A DNA stretch of 64,000 nt from Symsagittifera roscoffensis. Taxonomy: Eukaryota; Xenacoelomorpha; Acoela; Convolutidae. The DNA lies in NCBI RefSeq assembly GCF_963678635.1, contig NC_087062.1, forward strand, positions 86,217,845 to 86,281,844. The letters run 5' to 3'. How positions within the stretch are numbered: the first letter of the stretch is position 1; each line of letters begins with the position of its first letter. Of the stretch, positions 53,560-64,000 are shown piece by piece. The position numbers and the translations under genes were made by a program. The notes below the pieces were generated by a model that made no database searches, was not told where the DNA came from, and worked only from the letters and a program-made list of their open reading frames with translations.

Positions 53560-55110
53560 ATTCTACCGAGAACATAAGATTGCTGTTTTGCACTTAGAAG
53601 ATCTCTTTGATCAATAAATTGAGTAAAAGATACAGAGTATAAAGAATGATTGATTTAAGGTTGAGAAGAAGGTGGTTGACGTTAATTAAGTTAAAATTAA
53701 AGTTTTTAGAGCTGAGAGAGGAGGTAATTGACGGTAGTTAAGTGAAAAATAAAATGATTTCTAGTTAGGAGAGAGGGGTAACTTCAACTCAAATATGTGG
53801 GTTTAACCAATCAGAATTGATTTTCCTCAATTGGATTGTAGTCGTGACCAATCAGAGTTCAGCTTCTTTTCAGGGAATTCTCATATGAGTTTCATCATGT
53901 CCAATCGGAACAAAAGTTCAATTTTAGGTACTTTTACACATTGTCGTTCCAATTATAAAAAAAATCCTTTTGTTCCAATTGTCTCATCCAGTCAGTCAAA
54001 AGTTTATTTAAGATTTCAAATAAATAAAAAAAAATACACAAAAACAAACGCAACAATGAATGACTAAAAGTTATTTGCAGTAAAAATTAAGAAAATTGCC
54101 GAAATAAGTAGCAAAACAAAAAAAAATTGGAACAGTTTTTTTATCTAGTTATTTGAATTTTTTGTATATAATTAAAGAGAATTTAAAGATTTTTGTGTAG
54201 ATAGTCAAGTTTTTTTTTATTTTGATATAGATTTGAGAGGATAGGTCAAAATTGATGAATTCTTCAAAGCAAATCTCTGGAAGTCTTAATCCAAACCTGA
54301 TCCTGCAGGATTTTGAATTTTGAAAATCTTTAAAGAAATGCAGAAATAAAGAACCTACATGGGGATTTATGACAAAATTGGGTATCGGGTAAGAAATAAA
54401 AAGAGTTTTCGATATATCTTTGTACAATTTTGTGAATATTTTCAATTTTTCTAGAATGAATAAAACTTCTTTCCTAGTCAGTTGTAATCCAACAGTAAGT
54501 TTAAAGCTTTGATCCTCAATACTCGGTACAAAACTAATCTCTTTGATTGAGTAAGTTTTCCCTGAATTGGCTTTTGCTTAGTCGGAGAACTCTATTTTCG
54601 CAAGAAAAAGGTCCAAAAAATTTTGAACAAAGTAAAAATTTACATCTATTTCATCAATCAAGAAATCAGAAGGAATGTTTCCTTTGTTCTTGTAAAGTAA
54701 TTCGAGGAAACTAAAATGGTTTTAAAATGAAATTTTTCAAAAAATGATTGTTTTTCAACCAAAGTTATGTCTAGAAAAAGCTGAGACCTGATTGGTTGAA
54801 AATTTTCTGCAAAATTTTCAAAAAATTTAAGGAAACTTTCATCTGTGATGACGTCATGACCATAAAAAGAAAAAAGTGTAGGCGTTGTCGTTATTGTTAG
54901 AATAAATACGCTTATTTTATTGGATTAAATTATTAATTTTGTTTGCCAATCAAAAACCATCTATTTAATTTACTTCAAACGTTACAAATCGTTACTTCGC
55001 GATTAGAATAAAGTAATTTTTTTCTTTTATTCAATTGGTACTTTAAGTTTTCGAAATTCTTAGGTCCCAGTTTATTTTTATAGATAATACCTGCCCTTAA
55101 CGAGAAAATT
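53560..55110. other. AT-rich stretch with one CRE-like site
   Basis: No gene seen. An isolated palindrome TGACGTCA lies at 54849-54856, the full CREB/ATF consensus, but no promoter or first exon is identified beside it. Confidence 0.35.
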
Positions 55111-55119
55111 AATTGTGGA

Positions 55120-57727
55120 GATAGTGGACTTATATATGTTAGGGCGCATGCATCTCGATATCAAAAAAGATATGCTAATGGATTTATTTCTTATCCTGAC
55201 TGCAAGTATTTCACTTAGAATCAACAGGAAATGAAGTATTAAATGGTAAAGAAGCATGCACCCTCAAATTCGAAGCAGTCGACGGTTTGTTTTTCTCTTC
55301 TTCTTGTGAACAAGAGTTCCCAAGCTACTACTCTCTCCAGCAACATCGGAGAAAGGAACATGGAGCTAAGCCAGGTAAACCTAGTGATACAGTGGCTGAC
55401 CTGAACAAAATTGTGGAGGAAGAAGGGCAGGTTAGTGAAAAACTGAAGTGAGAACTTAGTGCTTGTCATCATTTTTGGTGGATACTGAGATGGAAAATGG
55501 GAGATATAAGGTATTTAACTTTCAAATGTCCAAGTTAGATACTAACAATATTAACGAGAAATTTGAAGAAGTCTCCAACAAGCTCGATTCTGCCGCTAAA
55601 ATCATTATTGCTCTGGGCTTTGATCTTCAAAATATTGAGACTGGTGATCATAGATTTTTTTACCTCCATTAAAACAAAATTTGTCTGAAAAATCACACTT
55701 GCTCTGTACTAAAGCAGACTTGATAACAATCCAAGGAAAAGCTGAAAAATAAAGATAACGTGGAGCAATGTAACCTATAACGTCAAAACAAAAAGTGGCG
55801 CTTCAAGCTGATTACTAACGATACAAATTTTGCTGCTTTGCTCAAAGATAGCCCAATGAGATGTCCGGACTCTGTCTTACTCGACTCTGTTTTACTACGA
55901 CATACGCATGTAGACTGTCTTTTATCCAACAAAGACAAGGAACCATACAACGATGTCTTTTCCTCGAATTGGCCATGTACATGAACGGACACAATGATCT
56001 CAACTCTCACACTTCTAGATACTTAACTGGTTTTGTATTAAAGTCAGGTCATGATCCTAAAAGTGTTCGTGGAATTTCAGAAAAAAATTGACCTGTTGTT
56101 GAGGAAATTGTGCAAAGAAACATCTTTATATACAATTTTAAGGTCCAAGAAGAAGAATATGTAGGAGAACTAGCTCGAAAAATTATTGGAAGGCTTGATG
56201 AAACAGTCAAACTCATGAGATTTCATCATCATATCATTCATACAATTGATGTAGAGAGCTTCTTCAAGTGTTTTCGATGCCCTAGCTGTGACACCTTTTC
56301 CGCAAGACAGGCCACTTCAATAGGCATCTGCGGAGATGCAAGGATCGAGTGAGGCATATTAACCCCAAGAACGTGTATGAGCTTCTGAAACCTGGTTTGA
56401 AAAGCTAGTTAAACATAACAAGTTTTTTAATAATCTAGAAGTTTTCGATTTTGAGGTAACTTGTTTTCCTGCAGAAGAATTAAACTAAACACAAACTACG
56501 TCCTGGATTGGAAAACATGACCAATTTTAGTCTCAATATCATCAAACTTGATTGATGAACCCATCTTTTAGTACAACAAGAATCAATAGAACTTGATTAT
56601 TGATTCTGTTAGCAACCTCGAGCTGTTGGCTGAGCAAGGTAAGCTAGAGATGAGTAAAAACTTCCTCTGATGAAGAAGATCTTTGATGAGCTGAATGAAC
56701 GGAGTGAAAACTATTCAGGTAAAAAACTTGACCACGAAGATGAATGCTTTGAAGATTCGGACGAAGCAGATCTGTCAACACAGTTTTTAAGAAATCTAAA
56801 AAATCAACTCATTGATTTGAAACAACATCTTCAGAGACCTGTAATAACTTAACCTGTTTTTGTAGTTAATAGTAGTAAATTTGAAAAAAAGTCCAACTTT
56901 ATCCCTTATTTGATTCGCGATGAAGAACAATAAACAATTGTCATGAAAAAAGCGAATGAATTTATATCTTTCAAGTTTGGAGATCTACAATTTCTCGTCA
57001 TTATGAAAATTTTTGGTGGAGTAACTACTCTTGACTGTTTTCTCAAAAACTTTAAAGCTAGCGAAGCGAAAGGATTTTTCCCTTATGACTGGTTTAACAA
57101 TCCAGAAAGGTTTGAATTTCCAGAATTGCCACCCTATGAAGCCTTTTTCATTTAAATTAGAAACAACAATCCTCTGGATAAAGACTTTATTGATTATGGG
57201 AAGCTGAGAAACAATGGCTTTGAAGAACAACAAGCACTGAAAATCTTCAAATCAAGACTCTTTGTCCAATTACAATTACTTAGAAGATACATAGAATGAC
57301 TGTGGCAGAAAAATTGAATGAGTGTGTTCAAAGACATTTTGCAGTGGTACAACAAGAAAGATGTTGTTCCAACCCTGGAACCAATGCAAAAAGTGATTCA
57401 ATTTTAAAATAACAGCGAGTTAGACCTGTTGAAGTTTGGATGTAGACTTCCGAATCTATCAAACATTCGTCTGCTCAAATCTACAATTTATAATTTTTTT
57501 TCATTTTGCGAAAGTGATAAAAATTTTTGTGAAAAATACGAGAAGATATGACCGGTAGTCCTGCAATTGTGTTTACCCAAAAACCTGTAGTTGATGACAA
57601 GTTTATCAGAAAATCATCAACTATATGTAAATCGATCCTTGGGATTGATGCAAGCCGGCTTGAGCCTTTCCAATATAACAAGATATACCAACAGGACTGT
57701 ACACGAGATGGGAGATTGACACCGATA
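55120..57727 (+). pseudogene. Decayed type-B DNA polymerase with zinc fingers (Polinton/Maverick-like), cut by the N gap
   Basis: A mobile-element DNA polymerase, broken by stops and frame shifts. In order: a half C2H2 finger, CEQEFPSYYSLQQH (about 55305-55350), with the first Cys lost. Next a Lys/Asp-rich region (55463-55672 and about 55790-56090). Then a second zinc finger with CFRCPSCDTF (about 56265-56295), completed after a frame shift by FNRHLRRC. FDFE at about 56448-56459 fits the Asp-x-Glu of the 3'-5' exonuclease. KFGDLQFLVIMKIFGG, then TTLDCFLKNFK (about 56970-57050), suits a later exonuclease region. GIDASRLEPF (about 57640-57670) matches polymerase motif A (D-x-x-S-L-Y-P), with Glu replacing Tyr. 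The gap starts 58 bases later; motifs B and C are absent. Polinton-type protein-primed polymerase is the best guess, from family knowledge; no integrase or capsid gene is visible nearby. Confidence 0.6.
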
Positions 57728-57927
57728 NNNNNNNNNNNNNNNNNNNNNNNNNNNNNNNNNNNNNNNNNNNNNNNNNNNNNNNNNNNNNNNNNNNNNNNNN
57801 NNNNNNNNNNNNNNNNNNNNNNNNNNNNNNNNNNNNNNNNNNNNNNNNNNNNNNNNNNNNNNNNNNNNNNNNNNNNNNNNNNNNNNNNNNNNNNNNNNNN
57901 NNNNNNNNNNNNNNNNNNNNNNNNNNN
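57728..57927. other. Assembly gap of 200 N
   Basis: Exactly 200 N, probably a placeholder of unknown true length. It removes the sequence just after polymerase motif A; the DNA beyond it looks unrelated. Confidence 0.95.
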
Positions 57928-60065
57928 TTTGTTGGAAGATTTTTTTAAAATTAGGATTGTTGATCTTTTTTTGTTACTTGCACAGCATTTGTTTTCTTTT
58001 CTTTTGATAATTGCTTTCAAAAGTTAGACAAAAAGTAAATTTCCAACTCTCTTAGGAAAATTTGAAAAACTGATATTTTTTTTAGTCCCTTGATTCAAAT
58101 TCAAAAGGACTATATTGAGCTTTATTTTGAAGCTTTATGAATTCTCATTCAAAGTTTTCTTTTTAATATGAAAAATTTTGCTTCAATTAGGCAACAAAAC
58201 AAAAAAAAATGCTCAATAAAACCTGTATAGATGTCAAAAATATCCCTTCGCTGCTGAAGTTTGACAGACGTCGCATGTACTGTCTAGCAGAAAGCTGGTT
58301 GTGCATCCCCCAAACGCTATATACATGCAGTTGAAAACGACAACAACCTAGAAATATAACAATACGATCATTTTGGATCATCAACTAGTGTTGTGAATCT
58401 CGGATCCAGATTTCAAAAATGTTTCTTTCTTGGTTTTAGATGTTTACTTTGATTCCTTTATAAGAAATAAGTATTCTTTCACATTATTCAGTCTTTTTTA
58501 CTTATAATGGAAGTTTTCGTAAACTTTTTTAAACAAAATTCTACAAATTATAACAAATCAAATAAAGTCATTCAGATAATACTTTGCGTACGGATAAAAA
58601 ACAGATAATTCATGAATTTCAAGAACCGAGGCTGTCTAATATAAGAAAATTGATAAAAAATTTTGGCTGTGAAGCTTTGATTTAATGTGATGATCTCAAT
58701 TTTAAAAATTAAAACGTGAAACCGATAGGAAATTACGGTTTTTTCTGCTATACGGCCTAACACTGGTTTTTTTGATTTACGCATTGAATAGGATTATAAT
58801 AATCAAAAGTTATAGCTACGAATTTTTTCAAGCAGAACAAATTAGTTAGTATCATTGGAGACATAACATCAGAAAAACATTGGAGCCGTATAACAGAAAA
58901 ATTTTATGCTAATAAATAAGTGAACATGTTCGAAACGAAATTATTTTGTAATAATTCGGTATGTTATTCTAAGCTTCTTAAATTAAAAAAAAACATATTT
59001 TATCATGAGTGCCATTCATTTTTTTGTGAAATCAGACATTGGGAGTGTACGTAGAAGACAAGAGTTTTTATCATGGAAACGTTATCCCGAATTTCAATCG
59101 AGCCACTGGAAAAATCATTGAACAAAAACTCCACACCAATCACAGACATTCTAGCGCCTGCTTACGATATTTGAACAAAAATTTCGAAATTTCGTGACCA
59201 AAAAATGTAACTGACAAAAACCTTTAAAATTTTAAAGGTTTGATGTTCTCATTCGTGCTTAAAAATTGTTCACTAAAAACTATATAATTTGTTCAAAGTT
59301 AATCTGAATAAAAAGACATTAAGCATTATATGATGCATGCAGCATTATTTTCTTCAAAAGTTGATAACACCAACAACTTATCGAACAGATTCTTCAAACA
59401 GTTAAATCAGTTTACTTTGCTCTCAAAGTTTTTCTGAGAATTTAACTACAATATATTGACATGGAGCTATTGAACCTAATTAACCTAATCAAAGCCACGT
59501 CATCACGAACTTTTTTTGAAAAAACTATCGTAGATTGTACTGATTAACCCCATTTTTTATCTTTTTTTAAATTGATTACATCAGCCGATATTTTAGTACT
59601 ACTATGATAGAGTAGTCGCTCAAAAAGTAACTCTGATACACAATTCCCGCATGCAATTTGCATGTATTAACTTAAAAACTAATGTTTGTACAAATTACTT
59701 GATTCAAAAATTTTGCCCGCGAGTCAGAAACTTTCGGATAAAAAAATTTAAATACTATATTGTTTTATTATGTATTATTCGCTGGAAATTTTTACGATTT
59801 ACAAACTGACTCGGTCAACTTAATTGTGATCAAAAATCAATTTTGACATTTTTTGAATGCCGAAAAAGGAAGTTTGACAAAATACTGAAACAAAATTTTA
59901 AGCTTAAGGGACTTGCTTTTTTCAAGGATTCAATCATCATAGTAGTTCCAATACTTATATAAAGGAAAGGTCATTGTGATAAACCTTTTTTATGTGCCTG
60001 ACTAAGGCTACTGCAATTTATATTCTAAGCAAAAAATGAACGCACTAAAAGCCAAAATAATCAAA
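57928..60065. other. AT-rich non-coding stretch
   Basis: No continuation of the polymerase and no other gene is visible. Short minus-strand frames (58187-58384, 58572-58784) have no recognisable product. Confidence 0.4.
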
Positions 60066-60069
60066 TAAT

Positions 60070-60330
60070 TTCAAATGATGGACGTGGTAGGGACAGTCAT
60101 TGAATGTTCCGACTGCAGTTTTACTGCTTTTAGGCTGATAAAATCAAATTTCAATTGTTAAAATTTGTGTCGTAACTGAAATCAAAAAGACTGATTAGCT
60201 TGCCTCAATTTAATTTGAACGGCTTTGCACAGACAGTCGCGCTAACGGTGTGCATGCACGGTTGGACGCACGTAGGCCCAGGGATTGAACCCCCAAGGGA
60301 GCTTAAAATGGTCTGATTGACAAAACTACC
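60070..60330. repeat. Repeat D-like fragment followed by a GC-richer segment
   Basis: The left part (GAATGTTCCGACTGC, GACTGATTAGCTTGCCTCAA) is related to family B and repeat D. The right part (60230-60320) is GC-rich for this window. On the minus strand it contains GGGGTTCAATCCCTGG, a good tRNA B-box, but no A-box or cloverleaf could be drawn. Confidence 0.4.
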
Positions 60331-61670
60331 CAAGCTTATGTATGTCCATATACCTCACTTTTTTCGAACAAAGAGAACAGAAAACGTTTCACAAAATAAA
60401 AAAGTCATAAAATGAGTTCTTTAAGTAGGCCCTACAGGAGGAAGGATGTTTGTCACCTGGATTCGTTTGCACTACTGGCCAAACCCAATAAAAGTTAGTG
60501 GTCAGAAAATGTTTTTTTTTGTCCCCCAGAGGCATTTATGACAAAAACAAGAACCCAGCGGAAAACATAAACACAATTGCAATCATTTGCGACAATTTTG
60601 CTTAACTTTTGGTTTGTCAATTGACAACAGTTAGCTCCGTTAACTTTTCGTTTTTCGTGGAACTTGACGGAATTTGACAATTTTTGAGTTGTCTTGTTTC
60701 CTAAGAGCCTGTCAATTTTTCTAGGATTTAAATTAACAACATTTTTATCTTAATGTGTTACACGTTAGCCTACAAGTTAAGCCTATTTTTGTCGAAAAAC
60801 CGTTCAAAACTGCTCAAATTTTATTTTAAAAAAATGCACAAACGGTCATTTTGAGGCAATCGTATAAGAATACAACTCAAATTGGTCATATTTTGCTTCA
60901 ATATAGATGAAAAATCTCGAATTGGGACGCCCATCTTCGCATAATTTTATCATAAATTTAGTTTAGCTTGAAACACACAAGTAGCCTAAAGAGTACATGG
61001 TAAGATGAGCAGTTTCAGTGAAATAGGGAAAAAAGTTAAAACGTTCATCCTCTTTTAAACACGCATATTTTAAACGTGCATCCTAGTTATAAATGGAAAC
61101 AGTTTGTTTAATGTATGAAGTTTGACATCTGAAACTCAAAAACAAAAATCAAAATCATAAACATCTCTTTCTTTATCGTATAACAGTTTTTACCGAGATT
61201 TGCGTCACATTTTCTGGAAGATTGGGTAATGGGCGTGAGATTGGAGAAAAAAAAACTGAGATTGGGACATGGGCGGAGATTAGGCGGGTTTTCTTCTGGG
61301 AACTTTGAAAAGGGAAATGGTTGATTATGTAAAACAAATTTGAGCTCTAGGGCTAAATATTTTCATTGGAACAGTTCATATTGCGCCAAGATAACTCACT
61401 TTAACTTTAAATTAACAACTTTAATATTTTCCTAAACGTTTTTTTAAAAAAAAACTAGGGTTTGCTTGATGCGTACATATACATGCACCCCAAAAACAAT
61501 GCCACGAAAAAATGCTCCAAATTAATAACTGAGAGATAGTTTCATATGTTTACTAAGGAAAAGCTTCAAATCACGTAGACTTTTTTCTAATTTTTTAAAA
61601 CGATGAAGTATTTACAAGTTGAAAAAAAAAAGAAATTTAGGTTTCTGAGTGCTTGTTTGCAGATATTAAT
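60331..61670. other. AT-rich non-coding stretch
   Basis: No gene, RNA or strong repeat seen apart from a short GGGCG-containing stretch near 61225-61285 (GATTGGGTAATGGGCG, then GATTGGGACATGGGCG), a small imperfect duplication. Confidence 0.35.
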
Positions 61671-62206
61671 ACAAGACTGCTCGTATCAGGGCGAAGCCCT
61701 GAATGTTCCGACTGCCTTTTAAGGTTTATTGAGCAGCAGTAATACATAAAAAAAATGAAATGAAATAAAATAAAATGAAATTTTTTTTCTTAAATTTGAA
61801 ATTTTTTATGAAAATTATCCCATTTCAGTACAAAAAGATAGATTTCGTTCCTTGTAACAAATCAATTATGGCAAATAATCTTCGTTCAACCAATTGGGAA
61901 CGATTTATAAGACGGATTAAATCTCCGCTTACGCGTTAATAGCGCGAATTATATTGCGCGTTAATTGTCCCAAATTGGTCAAAATGGCCAAAATGGCAAT
62001 CTTTAAACCCTCATAACTTTACAAAAAATGATCACAGGTGAAATATCGTTTCTAATTTAAGCTCAAGACAACAATACCTTTTGAATGATATAAAAAAATT
62101 CCGTCAAAAATGGCTAGTTAAAAAGTCGAAATTTGTCAAAAGAAAAAAAAAACCCACCCCGAGCACAAATATTCCGTTAATTTCGCATCGAAAGTCGGAA
62201 CAATAA
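61671..62206 (+). mobile_element. Family B near-complete copy
   Basis: It starts ACAAGACTGCTCGTATCAGG with the hairpin CAGGGCGAAGCCCTG and ends with CGAAAGTCGGAACAATA, about 536 bp. This is one of the best-preserved copies. Part of a minus-strand open frame (62136-62507) overlaps its end. Confidence 0.65.
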
Positions 62207-62507
62207 AATTTTCCATTCTTTCGAAAAGCTCATCTTGTAATTTTTTTTGTCGTATAAAAGAATACTTGCCAGAATGTTTGTCTGCGCGAACGAAAGAGAA
62301 CCAGTTCAGTTGTCTGAAGTTGTTTTTAGCTAGATTGTAAAATCTGGTTTTTTCAATACTGGATACATTAAACCCAGCGGCAATCCTTTGTTCACCGAAT
62401 GATCGAGGCAGCCAGAGTTTAACCAGGCAGAAATAAGAGCTGGAACAAAATTCAAAAGACTTGTGATGAAAACATACTACAATCTTTCTTCTAATAAGGG
62501 CGCTCAA
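62207..62507 (-). CDS. Uncharacterised open frame (about 100 codons), low support
   Basis: Starts MSALIRRKIVVCFHH and contains FGEQRIAAGFNVSSIEKTRF and SFIRQKKLQDELFERMEN. Composition is more protein-like than most frames here, but it runs into the end of a family B repeat (62136-62206) and has no recognised domain. It could be an exon, an element fragment or chance. Confidence 0.2.
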
Positions 62508-62509
62508 TA

Positions 62510-64000
62510 AGTCTTCCTATTCTAGAGAAAATATTGGTTACAAAATTCTGGTTTCAGAATTTTTTTCCTTTGTTTTTTCCAATTTTAAACCAATATACCA
62601 AATTAACGAATAATAATTTGGGATATTTGTAAGTTAGTCATGCTGTGTAGCATGTTTTCGAAATAACTACTATGTTTTGTGGTAACATGCTATGTTATAA
62701 CGGACGGTCATATTCCAAATCTAAATTTTGGTAGTGAATTAATTAATACTAATTGTATTCTTCAATAACACCTACTTTTTTTATTGATAAATTAACCCTT
62801 TTATTCAGACTAAGTTGTGAATTGCAGGAACGAAGCTGATCTCAATATATTATATGATTTAATGAGACCTATGCAAAAAAAAGAGTTAAAATATCATTTG
62901 TATTGGAATAAATAGTGGCACGAACCTTACCGGCGTAAAAAAGTAGCCTGAAAATGATCGGTTCAGTCTGTATCTCAAATTACTTAATGAAATAGCATTT
63001 TAGTCACAACTCATCCTTTAATCTCTCCTAGGATCGACTTATGTTACACACAGGTTCTGTGATTCGACTGTTATGTTCTGCTGATTTATCTTCGACTGGG
63101 TTCATTCCAACTAGTTTTGGTTATATGTCGATTTGGTGTTGATGCGAAAAGACGAATCAACATTGAATTTTTCCAAAATGAGGCAAACTCTTATTAATTT
63201 GTTAAAGAATTATAAATGTTTTACAATTTCCACATTTTATTAGCTGAATCGCTCATTTTTTGAGAGTTTTGGACTAAATTTACCATAAATTTTTGTAGTT
63301 TTACTTCGATTGTGTAAAAAAAAAGATTGGATCAAATCAAATTACTTCAAACTTCAGATCATATCAATTATCACGAAATTTTTTGTTTTGCGAAACTTGC
63401 AGCCAAAATTTTGCTGCAAAAATGGGTCGTTTTGCCTTCATTTAGTCAATCAAAAATTACGCTGGAGACTATCCAGTCAACCAAAGCGAGCGTCTCATTT
63501 AGCCCAAAAAATTTTAGAAGAAATTTATATTTCGAAAAATGCGCAAAGCTTTTTTATTTTGTTTTAAAGCAGATAGTTAGACAAGTGTAAAATAAAAAAT
63601 ACTACTTTTTGGCAATCAAACAAAAACAACTTTACGGACTTTATGCCCTCTTTAAATTTTTAAGATGTGAAAAAATCACTAATTGACAAATTTTGCTCTG
63701 CTCCTTAATTGACGTGGTAGCAACTAATATAAATTGCAACTAATAGCTCTGTTAAAAGTTTTAAAATGCTTGTTTTCCAATTTTTTGCCCACTTTAAACC
63801 CATTTTGAGAAAAAAAAACAATCATCAAATTATTATTAAATGAAACAAACTAATTTTTTTGCTCTTCCGCATATTCTTCATCACAAAACTGATAGAATTA
63901 TAAAACAAAGTTTTGAACACCAATTTCATTTTTACAAGTTTTTTGTCGCTAAAATGATAGATCCACAAAACTTTTTGAGACGCGAGTTTAAACTATTGGC
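62510..64000. other. AT-rich non-coding stretch to window end
   Basis: No supportable feature. Two overlapping frames at 63310-63590 are compositional. Confidence 0.35.

Noticed and set aside
57481-58027. Frames spanning the N gap
   Set aside because: They are artificially joined through 200 unknown bases. Only the left part is real polymerase remnant.

Overview
This is an AT-rich eukaryotic window, most likely from an invertebrate animal. It has one well-supported intron-containing gene with GT-AG introns in all three phases, many long intergenic stretches, and remnants of several animal-type transposon classes: Ty3/gypsy, BEL/Pao, MULE, a type-B DNA polymerase element, and several non-autonomous families. 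There is no operon structure and no prokaryotic signal. A run of exactly 200 N (57728-57927) marks an assembly gap. I cannot name the species.

Layout. 1-5000: interspersed repeats, namely a GCGGAATCCGC-rich inverted-repeat element (family A), a hairpin-bearing element of about 500 bp (family B) and a nested miniature element (family C) with an 8-bp target duplication. 5860-8310: a second family C element and a decayed MULE transposase with a FLYWCH-like zinc finger. 8960-9570: minus-strand BEL/Pao polyprotein fragment. 10.6-15.2 kb: a decayed minus-strand Ty3/gypsy retrotransposon (LTR, gag, protease, RT, integrase, LTR). Its 5' end lies inside a 3018-bp, nearly identical tandem duplication (14209-20244). 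21.57-22.56 kb: an older tandem duplication of about 480 bp.

22.7-34.3 kb (+): the main gene, twelve exons in compatible phases apart from one unresolved junction at 27.6-27.93 kb. It encodes at least about 820 residues of a highly charged, apparently soluble protein that I do not recognise; the first exon is not identified. Its introns hold repeats, including two tRNA-like SINE candidates and a family A element. About 270 bp past its stop codon lies a 3-kb array of a 22-bp minisatellite (34591-37550) with 796-bp and 593-bp higher-order periods. The array is stop-free in all three antisense frames, so the very long antisense reading frames there are a by-product of the repeat.

37.5-64 kb: mostly non-coding AT-rich DNA with a full-length family A element (39613-40906), a 31-bp minisatellite (about 41540-41985), a diverged repeat of about 105 bp rich in CTAGT (44.4-45.1 kb), a BEL/Pao gag fragment (45.8 kb), a decayed satellite of about 400 bp (51.7-53 kb), a short minus-strand coding-like region split by one stop codon (53.1-53.5 kb), and a decayed type-B DNA polymerase of Polinton/Maverick kind that runs into the N gap (55.1-57.7 kb).

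I see no evidence for a host-defence system, CRISPR array or gene cluster. The most noteworthy items are the frame-independent 22-bp array with higher-order structure, the young 3-kb duplication across an old retrotransposon, the hairpin-bearing repeat family, the miniature element inserted into an older relative's terminus, and the unresolved stop codons in the main gene.
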